64,000 nucleotides of DNA, taken from Diphasiastrum complanatum. Its lineage: Eukaryota; Streptophyta; Lycopodiopsida; Lycopodiales; Lycopodiaceae. The notes beneath the pieces were generated by a model, which was not told the DNA's origin, made no database searches, and saw only the letters and a program-made list of their open reading frames with translations. Every line of letters begins with the position of its first letter. Position 1 is the first letter of the stretch. Position numbers and translations under genes: made by a program. Below, piece by piece: positions 1 through 14,736 of the stretch. The DNA is taken from contig CM055107.1 of assembly GCA_029204225.1 (NCBI GenBank), positions 25,627,391 through 25,691,390 of the forward strand, read 5' to 3'.

Positions 1-281
1 ATTCCCAGAAAGGAGCTTCACATTTCAGCTTCAAGGGGTCGAACCATCAAATCATATGAGCACACAGTATGCAGCATGTATGCTATAACATTTATTGGTC
101 ATTACCTTCAAAGTTCACAATAGGTCCACAATAGTATATTCAGTTTGAACATGTTAGTTTTCAGTTTGAACATTGTCATTTTCAAATGACAACGTTACTA
201 CCTGTTTCCTGATATTTTGTTTCTGAATAAGCATTGAGTATTTTGTTCACATAAACGAAAAATCCAAAGGTGAAAATCAAC

Positions 282-328
282 CTTCTCCAAGTATGCCCAC
301 CGGATATAGTGGAATAAATGCGGTATAC
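282..328 (-). CDS. Dehydratase gene, exon 7 (catalytic Tyr/Glu)
   Basis: A 47-base exon with acceptor ATACAG and donor GTTGAT. One base completes Arg145, followed by YTAFIPLYPVGILGE and one base of the next codon. Tyr153 and Glu160 match the spacing of the catalytic pair in the family. The next exon should start with two bases completing a codon and lies left of the window. Confidence 0.87.
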
Positions 329-3300
329 CTGTATCCAGCTCAAATTTTTGGATGTTAATGATTTGACCCACTAAAATTTGGCTCTGCATCATAAACTGAA
401 ATTTTGAGGTGGAAAATTACTTACAAACAGCTCGAATTTCAAGGACAAAATATTCATGAAAAAGAGACAAAGTAACTGATCTTGTATTACATATCTTTGA
501 AAGTATGGACCTTAAAATTACCTGATCCACGTCAACCATGTCGGACAAGCACCAAGCATATACAGAACATACTGTGGGTAACGTATCACCTGTTTGATAT
601 CGAGATACAATTTTAGTAGATGCTCTGATTTTCAAGTTCGACTATGCACAAAAACCTGATTTTATACACTGCTCTTTGCATATCAAAACACCAGTAAATC
701 ACTTAACACTTGGCAAACCTTCAGATCAGTTTACACACATGCTCCTGACAGTTGATAACAAAAGCAAGAAACTTAAATATATCAATAACAATGAGAGACC
801 CTATTTTTTATTCAACATCATATGGCAGTTCTTGCTGCCTGAATGGGACATGTATTTGACACATAAGCACAATAGGGCATGATTTTCAGGAAAGACATGA
901 AGAACTGTGTCCCACAGATCCAAACAAGTAAGTTTTCATCTACACCTCACAGCAGGAAGCCACCACTTCATATGTGAGAACTTGCCATGCCATTAAGTCA
1001 TAAGTATAATTTTTGTTGAATGCACTTTTCCTACTGATAATCTTACGTCATTTCATTTATTTTGCCATGTTACCTGCCTGCCTGCCTGTCTTTACATGTC
1101 ATACTGGCTCTAAATAGAGTTCTCTCCCTTCATAATCAGGATTTGTGGTCATGTATTACATCATGATAAAATGATCCCTGACCAGCTGACGGTAAGCAGC
1201 TTTTACTGTTACCTGTGAGAGAAGCACTAAATGTGAGGGGGAGCATATTTTGAACCACCACTATAGTGACAGTGGTGGGCACCCATGATAACATTTTAGA
1301 GAGATGGTGATATCACCCACCCTCACCGTTAGATGGTTGCTGCACCATGACTGACTTGTCAGTCCTGATGCAGAATGTGTTCATTCTCAATGTGAAGCAC
1401 AATAACCCAAGTGCCTCAACTAGACTCCTTTGATCAGCTGTCAAAGCTTTGACAGTCGGTCGAGTAAAAGGCTGAATATTTATTACGGGTCTTTTATACT
1501 TATTGTGCACTGTGGACCACTTCCCTATAAGATGATTCTACTAGCTCTACTAGGTCATAGATCCAAGAGTTTGGTATGCCCTCCATTTGTCAGGAGAAAA
1601 TATAACCAACTGCAAGTACCATGGCACCCTCATCCACTGGTGGTGGCTGCTTGAGAGCTGCAAGCACCATACCACCAAGCCTCCAGCACCCTTTGATGAG
1701 GGTGTGGTCCCTAATTGCCATAAATGTATAAACACACTCCCCATTTGTCATTTCAACCCACTAAAGCAGGCAGCATAGAGGTGAGACAAATAGGAGTTGG
1801 CCACACTGCCAAATAGCTGATTCCTGATTTGTATCCCATAAGTTTTTCTTCACAGCAGCCATAGCTCCACATCAAATTGTGGGCACAAGGCTTTTACAGT
1901 GTGTACATGCGTTGAACTAGCGTTCCCTGATTTGCACGAATGAAATTTATATATCTTGAGTCATGAATATGCACTACTACTTCTGTGAGTAATTTTGATG
2001 CTCATGTTTGGCATCAAAGATTAGGTCATTTAAACATGAGGTCTATCTTGTACATGCATCATAATAGCCTGGTCAAGGATATGAATATTACTGTTGTCTC
2101 TAGTAAAAATCAGACTATCTGTGAAAATTGCTTACTAGGAAAACAACCTAGATCTAAAATTTTCCATTCTCCCGGTGCAACAGATTAGCATGTGCTTTGA
2201 AGAGCTTATTCCAGGCATGGGCTTATGCATCTCTGCTCCTTCAAGTGACCTCTGTCTGAAGGTTCAGACCTCTGTTCAGAATGATCCACAATGTATAAAT
2301 TCTCAGCAAGCCAAACTCTTGCATCAGCTCAGACTTCCAATGCTTCGATCAGGTCCCCAACAATATTTCAATCAGGTCTCCAACATTTTTTTCAAAATAG
2401 ACCAGCTATTTCTTTTTCTACATATTTTTAGACTGTTGTGCTATGTTTGCCCTGCATATAACTTGCTGCTAATTCTCATCAAATCAGGGTTAGTTATCCT
2501 GAGTGGGATACATGTTTGAAATTCTTAAGTATGTGATGGTTCTGGGGTAGTTCTCAACAAGCAACTACCTCACTCTTCAGATATCTAGCTCATCTGTTAT
2601 AGTTTTACTATTATTCTTGTATGCTCGTTTCGATAAGGTTCAAAAACACATTGGGACATGATAATTTCCTCACGATGCTGGATCAGCTTATTCTAGATAT
2701 CTTGCAGGCATTCCTCAACATATCTGCTTAATTACTATTCCTGGATAAGAATCCCTCAAAAAAGGGCAAATCTGTATGCTGACACACATCCATCAATATG
2801 TTGTTCCTTCCTACGTTCCCATAGCATTTTTCTGTCAATCCTCAGGGCAAATTTCTGTTTTCTCAACCCCTTCGTTTTTTCATATATTGATCCCCTTACA
2901 ATGTGCTCCTATGTAGATAATCTGACATGAAAGTTCAATCATCTCAATTACTTCTCTCCATCTGCTATACGCAGTCACCTGAAAACAACCAAACCAAACC
3001 CTTACTACCCCAGGATATTATGCTACAAAAATGTAGCACTTGCATTACACTCCATAACTCTTGATGGATATAAATATCTATTTGTGAAATTAGACTATAT
3101 TCAAAGAGAATATACCTATTTCTGTCTATCTCTTGATGGATACACAGAATCACACATAAGAAGACACACAGACACCTGAGCACACTCCAGAGAAATGATT
3201 AAGAAATGTGCAGACAATAATCTCCTCCATAGCACATGCAGCTATCGTTAGCAGAGCTGCACATGAAAATCATGCATTTGGTCTGTCTTCCAAATTGTTG

Positions 3301-4154
3301 CATCAACTTGCTAACACCACCACTTTACCCTTTCACACCACCAGCATATAGATCTTTCATTTGGAAAGTCTTCAAATGAGTACGTCAAGTTTGTTCAAGA
3401 ACTGACAAACTTTTAAATTTATGTTCAAGTTCTAATGGCCTTTCGACTGATTGAAATTTGAAATTGTCACCACTTCATCAACATGTCAAAAAATGGACAA
3501 CGTGACTTGTGATTTATCAAGAGCGTTTTTGAAGATAAGACTCACCAAATTATGAAATTTTTACTTCTTCAACTAGCAGCAATGCTTGGGCTTGTCAACT
3601 TTTCTTTTCTTCCTCTGTTTCAATTGTCGCACAAAATTAAGGGTTCACTTGAGTTCTTTCAGTTCTTTCATCTTACTGTTTGGGGAGAAACTGTCATCAT
3701 GCATGGCACAGTTGAGATGGAGGCAAGTACAAGATTACTCGGTGATCTGGGCTACTGCAGGATGGAACAAGGAGAAGAAAGCAAATTGTTGCACATTTGA
3801 AGGCTATCTTGCATACAGCCAAGGGGATCAAGGAATGCAAAAAGTGGGCTTGAATGGTAGCCTTCGCAGGGTGTGGTGTCCGTGCCTTGTTGAGAGGACA
3901 ATATGAAGGTGCTATCATGGCTAGTGAAGCTCTAAGTTCTCTTCGTATATAGGGGTAGCGCTTGCTTTATGTGGACAACAAGGACATTTTTGTAGTTTTC
4001 TGGGTCTATATGGACAATAATAAAAAACTATTTCGCTCATGAAAATTTAAGTATGCTAGGTAGTTTCATACTAGTTGTAAGTCAATTTTGAGCAGTTTTA
4101 TGGTGACATTTGATATATGTACATTTGTTCCCATTTTGGTCTCCGTGGACGTTA

Positions 4155-4232
<78 letters not shown>

Positions 4233-5551
4233 CAGGTTTTCTGATGATGGACCGGGACCTATTACTTCATATGGTGAGTACCTGTTACAGTTTGGTGAGG
4301 CACATGAGTTAGCCATTTATAATGGCCTACCTCACTGGCCTAATTCTGGCAGCTATACTTGTCACCCTCACAGTGGCGGTCATAGTGTGGTTGATTACCT
4401 CATGGGGTCACCGTCATCCATCCCTCTCATTCATAGATTCCATATCTCCCCTACCACCCTCTCTGATCATTCGTTCTTATCCTTCGCTATTGGCCACCTT
4501 CCACCATTACAACCTCTACACCAGTCCATCCTTCCCCGTGCACCCAAATACACCTTCCACCCCCTCTCCATCCCACTCTACCAGGAATCTCTCGCCTCCT
4601 TACTTCACTCTTTTCCACACAATGAACCGCTTGAGTCACAAGCCGCCTTCCTCACCACCTGTCTCCACACTGCTGCTACTTTCGCTTTCCCCTCTAAACC
4701 TCATCAACACAAACCAGTGCATCCACAATCATCCCGACCTTTCTAGCCACCGTGGTATGACATGGAATGCCGATCCCTTCACCACTCTATCACACATGCT
4801 CGTTTCCACGCCCGCCATCTCCTCCGCTCCTCACGGCAATTGTACAATCGTACACTCCGTCGCAAAAAACGTGCCTATGATGACTCCGAAGGTAATCGTC
4901 TTGTGAACCTCCTCATCTTCAGATGCTCCATATATTATGAGATTGAGGGAGATATCATTGTCTATTCCGTGACATGCCTACTACACTCAGAGCACTGATT
5001 GGTTATGAGGACTCTCGTTGTGTTGCACTTATGCTACGAGAGATGGTCTTGTTGCGCCAAGATATGTACCAGTCAGCTAACCAGCCACATCCTAGCTCTC
5101 AGGCTCAAATTACATCCTTCTTCACCAAGAGACGGACATGGTCTGATGACGATGACGATGACATACCACACCACCGATGTCAGAGACAATGTATCACTCA
5201 TAGTCATGCTGCAGTTCGCACTTCACGCCATGTTATGAGAGCACACAGTTTTCACCCTTCTAGATGACATCAGCGACGGTCCATGTAACCTCATGTTGCA
5301 GCTCGTATCACATCTTTTTTCAGCAGCAACACTACATGATATTACTCTATTCCTGGCAGCTATATGGATAGTTGGCAATTTGTAGTTTATAGTTATGTTG
5401 TTCATTTCTCTTTTATGCATAGTTTTTTCTTGGAGACGTTTATATACGCTCACATGGTTTTCACATACTTGACATGTACTCCATTTGGTCTTATATGCCT
5501 TTTGGCATGGAAAAGACATTAATAAAGCTTTCTTTCTTTCTTTCTTTCTTT

Positions 5552-5615
<64 letters not shown>

Positions 5616-8600
5616 CAGCCATCTCCATCTCCATCTCCATCTCCACGCAGCCATCTCCATCTCCACTGCTTCCATCTCCATCTCCACGCAGCCATCTTCA
5701 TCTCCTCACTGCTTCCATCTCCATGCAACTCCCTCTTCTTCTTTCTATGTGGCTAGATCTACCTTTTATGTGCATAATACTTTCTTGCCTCACTTTTAGC
5801 TACTCTAAGCTTGTTTCTCAAGATTACATTGCTGCTATCCTTTGGCAATAGATCCTCAACAGTTTGAGTTTTGAAAATTTGATTTTTCTTGATCTCAAAA
5901 TTTTTGCAATCTATAAAATCTGTACAGTAAGTACGGATACGTACCGTACTGCAAGTACAGGCTGACTACTGCGTAGTACTATGTCTTACCTTCGATCTGA
6001 ATCAATTTTCAAGTCAATCGGATGAAAAAGTTATGCTCATTTCCGTAAAACTGCTTGATTAGGGTTTGCCTATGTATGCATGTTCTTGCCATAGATTTTC
6101 CAACACACCCTCCTCTCACACTCCATTAATCCCTCCCTCGCTACTGTTCTTGCTGCCTCTCTGATCTATCTCCTGCAAATCATCCTACGGCTTCGTTCGC
6201 CTGCCTCCAGGCTTTGTCTTGGGCACAAAGCGTGCTAAGATGTTTATGTCTACAGGCTCTCGCAAACGTCTTCGGCGTTGCTAGACTCTCTCTATAGGGT
6301 TACATATTGCTTGCAGGGGCCTTTAACGCACGCACAACCGCTCGCCAGACTGAGTTCTATGCTAACACACTCTCTTCATCCGCTAGATACCTTGCCACCC
6401 ATTTGGTGGCGGTCACAGCGTAGTGGACTATTTCATTGCATCTCCTGCTATATTGCCCCGCCTAGCATCCTTCACCATCTCTACCCCAGTGCTCGCTGAT
6501 CACTCTCTGCTCTCCCTCTCCTTCTCCCCAGCGCGAAGTCCGCCTTCTCCTGCACCTTCCATCTGCTATCATATACACCTCATCAATCTCAGGCCTATGT
6601 TGCCCACATCTCTCGTCTTTTGGACCACTTTCCTTCCTCCTCTGATGTCACTACCCAAGCCTCCTTCTTGACACACGCCCTGACTACCGCCGCTCATGCC
6701 ATTGCGCCCCCTCGCCGCTTCTCTTCTCATCACCGTACCCATTATAAATGGTATGACAATGACTGTTCTTTCTTCTAGAAATATGTCGAGTTCCTCAAAT
6801 TCTCCAATTCTACACTTTCTTCTTTCGCGAAAAAGCAGCTTCGTCCCCTTCTCCACAAAGAGAAAGTGGCCTACTTTTCTTCTCGTTCCTCCTACCTCCT
6901 TTGCTCTCTCCACTCTGCTTCCTCGAATACTTTTTGGAAGATCTTTCTTCATAAGCCCCTATCCATTGCACCCATCCCTCTTCAATTCTAGGTCGACTAT
7001 CCAACCAACCTATATACAATGGCTCACCCTTCCATCTCTCTTTCTTCTCGTCCTACCCACTGTGACCTCTTTGCTCCTGACATTGTCGAAGCCACCATCT
7101 TCAAACTCAAGAACAATCGTACGTCTGACATTGACCTCCTTTCAGCCGAGCTCCTCAAGCCAGTTGCCCAACTCGCCTCCCCTTTCCTGGCCCACTGTTT
7201 CAACCGCTCTGTCGTTTATGGTTTCCCCATACCTTGGGCCACCAATCTCCTTCACCCCATTCTTAAAGCAGGCGATGCCGTGAATGTCCACAACTATCAC
7301 ACTATTATGATCGGTCATAGCATGGCCAAGTTGTATGCCACTATTCTCCAGAACTTCGTTACTGTAGAGGCTGATTCTCGACCATTGATAATTGTATGCG
7401 ACTGACCAAGATGGCTTCTGCCTTGGTTGCAAAGCAAATGGGCAAGAAGGTATTTGCTTGTTTCGTTGATCTCTCTAAGGCCTTTGATATTGTTCCCCAT
7501 CATCTTCTGATCAGCAGACTACGTTAGCTTGGCTTTTCCGACTCTATTCTCGCAATAGGGGTTGCTTTGTATGAGAGAGTTCTAGCACGTATTCGGCTGG
7601 GTACTGATTTGTCTTCTCCCATCCGTAGCACTGTTGGTGTGAAGCAAGGCTGTCCACTGTCCCCTCTATTGTTTGCACTTTATATTGATGATCTTGAGCG
7701 CCTCATTCGTGAAGAAGGTGGAGATGGTTGCCCGCTGGCTCATTTCCTCATTCCCATTCTGCGACATTGTCTTGCTTTCTCCCTCGCCAGAAGGGTTGCA
7801 GTGTCACTTACAGGTCTTGCATCGGTTTTGTGCTGCTTGGGATCTCTCTGTTAACTTAAAAAAGGCGAAGATCATGATTTTCAACACCAATCGATAGAGC
7901 CTTCACAATTATCAATTCTTCTTTGACGGCCAGGCAGTTGACATTGTTACCTCTTATACTTAATTGGGAGTCCTGTTTACTGCGCCGCTTCTTGGTTTTT
8001 GCCAGGCTGCATTTGTGCACATTTCCTTGGGTCTTTCAGCATTGGTCCAGTTCAAGCGTGGTTGTACAGTGAATCATACTTTTGATCCCGCTACTAGATG
8101 CCAGTTGTTTCACACACGGTGGTTCCAGTAGTGATATATGCCTCCTAGATTTGGTTGCCAGGTTTCTCTCCGTGATTGGGCAGGCATTTCCCGCATTCAA
8201 GCCACTATGTTGGGTCGTATGATACGTGCCAAGACTACCACCCCTCATGATATCCTATGTGCTGAGTTTGCTACTCCTCCGATCATCCTTGAGGGCTTTT
8301 TCCCCCTTATTCTTTTTCTTCAGCGGATTCAGGAGATTCGTGCATCTCACCTGGATAGATACATAGTTGTTGCAGTTACTTCTTCACGTGTCCTAGTTGA
8401 TTTCCATGCCAATCTCTCCCGGTACCAGCAGGCGGGGCATCTCTATCATGGATCTTCCTCGTGGTACGCATTCATATATCCGAGGCTATTTATTCTGTCG
8501 ATAAATACAGCAGACATGGAGCTCCCTCCCACCTTCCCGCACTCGCCTGAGCTATTACCAAACACACTTCCTCTCTCTGGATCCTTCTGGTTTGCCATTG

Positions 8601-11600
8601 TTGCCGCTCTATCTCTCACAGCCCCTATCACACGGCCTATGATATTGTCTTGGGCAGTTGCGCATTTCCTCTCATCAGCTTGCTGTTGAGGCCGGCTGTG
8701 CATGGGATATCCCACGGGAGCGTCACCTATGTTGCTTGTGCTTGTTGCAGGAGGTGGAAGATGAAGCCCATTTCCTCCTCAGATGTTTGTTGTATTATTG
8801 TCCCTTTCGCTATGGCCCGCATACACTTCGTAGTTTTGTCCATTATCCTAATGCTCGTTGCTTGGGACTTCTTGTTCGTGAGATACTTACTCTCCGTCAG
8901 TCTCATCCGCCTGTACTGGATCACCCGGGGCTAGACTCCCAGCAGCTGCTTCTTACTGGCTTCTTTCAAACTCGAGCACATGCTGATGACTTCGACAATG
9001 AAATTTCTATCCATGTGCCACCACGGAAAAAGCTTAGATGTAGTCGCCACTTGCCTCCATCAGGGCCCACTATACACTCCACTCGGCGGACACTTCACAC
9101 TTACTTTCGCTGATATGTACATATTCTCCACCTGGCCCAGATTGTGGACATTGGTACTTTTATGTGGTTCTTCTGTTATACCTGCCCGATTTGTGGGCTT
9201 ATTTCACTTCTGCTTTGTTCTGCTTTCATTTGTAGCTAGTTTATGGCATTTTACGGTCATATCCTCCTATGGATGATGCTCATGCTTTCAGGATTCTACT
9301 GTCACACTTTGTTTACTTAATTCATATGTAGATCCTCAATGTGTGGCCTTAATGCTACGTGAGATGTTCATGCTTCATAGAGATGTATGTCAGAGAGGCC
9401 AATATGGATACCAAGACTCTTAGACCCAAATCATCTCCCTTTCACAAGGAGACGCTCCAAAGACCTTGTGGATTATTTCTAGGTGAAATGTTCAACCTAA
9501 AGAATCCAGGGGGATGTTGCCATTAAATCAAAACATTAATGCCAAATGTATCCGAAACCTGATATGGCCCCTCCCAATGTTGATCTTGGACTTTAAAGCA
9601 TTCGTAATACTACCCAGATAATATAATACCAAATCCCCTTTCTCCAATTTCCGTTCTTGAACGTATTAATTTAACCACCGCATCTGGCATTGCTTAGCCA
9701 TCCAATTCTGCCAATAAGCATACCCCCGTCTTTGCTACGATTTCTCAAGAGTTTGTAATCTGTTTCTCAAAACCTCATCTGGCATCTGTGTTTAATTGTT
9801 AGTTTTTTTGCTTCACAGTAATCCATTGCTCTTGTTGGTATACTATCTAAACTCAACCTCCACATTCTATGCTTGACATTAAGCTTATTCAAGAAAAATG
9901 ATCACCAACACCTTCAGAAAAAAGAGAGAACCATGTAGTTTAATATGAAGAGGATTTTGACTTAATTGCATGAACTTCTAGGCTACATATAGCTAAGCAC
10001 TGACTTGATGTTAGCATAAACTCATCTTTACAAATATTTTATCAATTAGAGTACAGCTGTACTAGATGCTAAGGAAAAAATTTCAAGACTTTTAGCCGTC
10101 ACAAAAATCTACATTTTTTTATGTTTCCTTTCAAATTTATAACGAATCATATATTGTAACCATTGTTTGCTTGATAAATTAATCAGAAAACGAACCTCTG
10201 AAAGAGACCAAGCTGTGAACACCATGAAAACAAAGGAAGTCTTCTCGATCTAAGAAAATAATCAACAAACAAAGCTCATCAAATGCCACGTGAAAATCAG
10301 ATCCTTAGACTAGTGATCTATCATACTTCTGGGTCCTTATGACAGGATAATAAATGCAACACAAACAAACGAGTAAAAGTACCTCTTCTATTTGGCATAT
10401 GATGCAAAATAGAATGTGAGAACGGCCAGCCCATTGCAGTAAGCTCATAAAAAATCCACTGTTAACCAAGCCTAGTAACCACCATGTAATAGACAGATCC
10501 ACAAGGTTCAGAATTCTGACAATGACAAAGTAAGATTCTTTCAAAGAAATTGTAGCTATACAATAATTCAAACACTCTCTAAGCAAAAGAGATTAGGCTT
10601 CGACTTTACATGAACTTCACAGCTATAAATCTTAAGGGCACAAGAGCCTCTATCAAAGTTTGGTGAATGCTTAGCGCACATAAAACTAAGAGATTTAAAA
10701 ACATGAGATTAGAGCCCGAATGCACATATGAGCATCCATTAAAAAAAGACAGTAAAATTGTGGCTAGTTTGAACTTACTATAGATATGCTAGATAGGAGG
10801 CAAGAGTTGCACAAATTCTGAAAACCAAACTGATTAGGACTATGGAAATGTAAGTGAATTGCACTTGATAAAGCATGCCACTTTCAAAGAGTTGATCTAT
10901 CACAAGGAGCAATTTTGATTGTAAAATTAAATGATCAAGCACGATTGAATATCATATAAATAATGAACATACCTAATTACCTTAACTATAGATACCATAG
11001 AGACACATATAATAGTAACTACTAACATTCAGTACATGTAAGGACCCTAAAGTATAGTTTGAGATGTTGTAACTAGGACACATTCATGTAGTCTATCTTG
11101 ACTGCCAAATATTAAAAGAAGAAGCTATTACTCAACAATTGAACTTTGGAATTCATTTTAATCCAACCAATATTTTCTTCTTAAGTTAGCTTTGCCAATG
11201 AACTTGTTTTTTTTTTTCACATCTAATTGAAATAACAAACATATTCCAAGAGAAAAAATCGTCTCTTCCAACATTTTAAAATGGAACAATGGGAAATGTC
11301 AAAAGGCTCACAACCATGTAAATTTGACTAGAATGTGCTATTACACCCCAAATTATTCCCATATCATGTATTTGCCAGTTCAATATTTGATTAAGTTCTG
11401 ATTATTATGGTAGTGTAATTGTGGCAACACTTTGTGTTTATGTTATCAGATGTATATATTGACTGTGAAATTATCCAGCATGTAAGGACTATGATTTGCA
11501 TGTGAATAGTTGGCTAACTCATAATTTGGGTGCATGCCTAAGTTATTAGCTAAATCGACTGCTCAATGTAGTTAATTTTGCTAACTACAGGAATAGACAG

Positions 11601-14600
11601 CTATACCGTTTATCTAACAGCTTCTGGCAGTAGACTGTACCAACCATCTAAGGTATCTAGATGCTCGTAATGTTTATTTTTATACTATCTTGGTAATTGA
11701 AGGAACTAACTACTTGCCTGAATGATGGGACTATTTACTCAATGGGATGAATGAATAACTACAAATTGTTCAAATATTTTAGGAAAGATTATTCAATCTA
11801 GGTAGTGCGTGTGAATTTGATTTCTTGTCTAGAAAATGAATCGAGGTAGCAAATCAGAGGGAAGAAGACAACACTGGATCCAGTGTTGTCAAGTGGTTTG
11901 AAAGGCCAAAGCTTGATGCTCCTATGAATTTGAGGCATGACTTCGGTACTTCAACAAAGTTTGTATTTCCAATAAGCCTAGTTTGAAGAACAGCATCATT
12001 CAAGAAGTACATGACAATCCTTACTTGGGTCATGTGGGGGGGCATAAAACTTTGGATCTGGTCAAACGATTGTTGTTTGGAAAAGTATGAATGATAATTG
12101 TTTTCTTGAGGTTTTGTGAAAAGTGGTCAAAGTATTATTAAGATGTATCATAAGAGAACTCCTGGTTTGCTTCATCCCAAAGGAGAGATGAGAGATGCAA
12201 AAGGATACAGATGGATCTGATGTGGTTGGAGCCTATTTGAAGGTCATGCTCTCTATTTTCGTTTAACGAGAAGAACGTTTGTGCTGGGGATTCCATGTTC
12301 TTCAAGAAGGTTGGAACCAAATGGACATTTAGTAGTGGGATCCTTCTAAGACAAATGGGCAAACAAAGAGGAGTAAAGCAGATAGATAGTGAAAAATATG
12401 TTGAGGGCTTATGTAGCTCAGCAATAAATTTAATGGCAAAGTTTTCTTCCTTTTCTTTGTTTAATTTTGAGCTTTATTCTATCCTACATAAGAGAGCAAG
12501 AAAGTCTAGAAAGTGAATTGTTTCAAAGTATTAGACTATACTGACCTCTTGATGCAGCTACATGGGAATTAGAAATTTTTGTTACCGGATTCTCTTTTGT
12601 TACCCCATCCTTACGGACAAAGGACACTTGAGAGAGGAGGCAGTTACATCCCAAATTATTTCTAGATTACTTATTCGCACTTTGGCATTGAATAAAGTTT
12701 TGATTATTAATCTGGTAGTGTAACTGTCGTAATGCTTTTTTGGATGTTATCAGATGTATACCTGAAACGTGAAATGATCCAACCCACATGTAAGATTGTA
12801 CCTGTTGCATGTTAGTTGCTAAAAAACTCATCATTTGTGGCCATGCATAAGCAATCGACTATATCAATTGCTTAGTGTAGTTAACTACAATGACTGCAGA
12901 AATAGATGACTATATTGTTTGTCTCACTAACAACTTCGAGTAGCTAACTATAATGACTATCTAGGGTAGACATTTGACAATTCACTCATTAGAATAGTTG
13001 ACTACTCCAATAAACAAAAGCAGGTGCTCAATGGGATGATTGATTGATCGTAGGGATAGTTTTTTAGAGTTTTGTACCCTCAAGGACCACACTAGGTTCT
13101 TTGACAAAAAAGTATAAAAGGTGAGTTAATGCCTTGCAAGGGCATGAAGCAGCCATAAGTACCAAAAAAATGAAAGTTTAAAGAAGAGACCAATGGATTC
13201 TGATTGTGTCTTCACATGTTAGAAATGATGTTTTTTACATGAGTTTTTTGACGAGAGTTATTTTTAAGCAATCTTTGTCCCATAAAGGAAGAAAAAGCAC
13301 GTTGTTTAGAAAATTTTGGGCTCTCCACCTAAATTCAACATTGCTTTTGGGAATAGAGTAGTAGAAAGTACCCCCCATGATGACTTTGGTGTGTTCTATT
13401 CCATGATGGCTTTGGAGGGTTCCATCCCATGAATGGTGCCTTAGCTCATACCTCCTCTCCACATATGTATGCAAGTGGATGTGGAGAAGGGAGACACACT
13501 ACACTATCATTTTCTGAGTACACATAGAGGAAAGGTGCGTTGGAGAGGAGAAGACCCTACTATTCTCGTCCTATGTTTCTACAAGGAGTGAAGGAAAACT
13601 GTCAAATCGACTAGTGATAGCATAATTTCTTTGCGATTGACCTCTACCAAGAAAATCCTTCTTGCTAGAATCAAAATTTCTAAATCTAGAACAATGTTTT
13701 ACAAGGAGTTAGAAATAGAGCTAAAAGAAGTAGGTTTCTTTATGGACTTCAAGTTATGAGGTTTTTTATAGCACCAACACAAAGAGCAACAACTATTTAT
13801 TCTTGTTCCATCGACCTCCCAAGTCTACTACAAACCAATGGGGGACAACAACTTAGGTGAGAATTAGATTTTGATAGAAAATTCTTTGGTGAAGGGATAG
13901 CATGTGGTAAAAGGAACATATTATCAGGAAGTATCTTGCCCCTCCCCAAGTGAAATTCATGAACCGTTAGTGAAATTTGGTGGCCCAACAAATGAGACAA
14001 AAAGTAGGCATCAAAATCTGGTCACCAACGTTAATTGCCTCTACCATCATTGATCCAAATATCAAATAAGGTCAATTGTGTATGTTTGCATCAATAGTTA
14101 CAAAGAATCACAAGATAAATCTCTTACAACTAGTTCAAATGAGTTCTAGATTCAAATCATCTCTTCAAAATTTAAAAAAAAAACCTTTTTTGAAAATGGC
14201 TCCCAGATATTAGCAAGTTGCATATTAAATAGGATTGCTAGACATTTGTGTAATTATAGGTTACAAGCGATTTATAGGTGCTTAGAGTTAACGAAACTAG
14301 ACCAATGCATGCTGGCAATCAAAAGCTCTTCAAGCTATACCAAGAAGCAAGCTAACTATTCTCAAACTTGACAAAAGTATTCCTCGATTACCAAAGAAAA
14401 GCAATCATTACAAATTACGTAGCCGCTAGGGCTTAGAAGGCACTAGCCCATCAATCTAGGAGTCTAGAAAGAGTGAGAGACAAAAAGAACCCTAAACGAA
14501 ACGGTTAAAGATTGCAATTCTAACTCTCTCCCTCAATCATTAACGTTTCTAAAGAAGAACCAGTGAGAGCATTCATGGAACATTCCTCCACGATAGCATG

Positions 14601-14671
14601 CTAACAAAAATACCACAATATATCCAGCCGCTGCAGACTCATGTACAATTGTTGGCCGCACGCGAGGTGCG

Positions 14672-14736
<65 letters not shown>

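Larger units (their letters stand above)
590..10195 (-). other. 9.6-kb intron of the dehydratase gene, transposon-filled
   Basis: Between exons 5 and 6. It contains a copia integrase fragment (1985-2190), two L1-like LINE relics (4231-5556 and 6305-9480), (CT)n tracts and CATCTC-type minisatellite DNA. I see nothing recognisable in 640-1980, 2200-4150 and 9490-10190 beyond AT-rich intron sequence. Confidence 0.7.

Noticed and set aside
4088-4746. Ser/Leu-repeat open frames across the (CT)n tract
   Set aside because: They are reading frames of the microsatellite joined to LINE remnants; no independent coding signal.
5223-5687. Arg/Glu and Met/Glu/Trp-rich ORFs
   Set aside because: They are reverse-strand readings of the CT and CCATCT repeats.
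10383-10515. Longer version of dehydratase exon 4 using an acceptor at 10516
   Set aside because: It is open, but the 5' residues do not fit the family and it would duplicate the segment supplied by exon 3.
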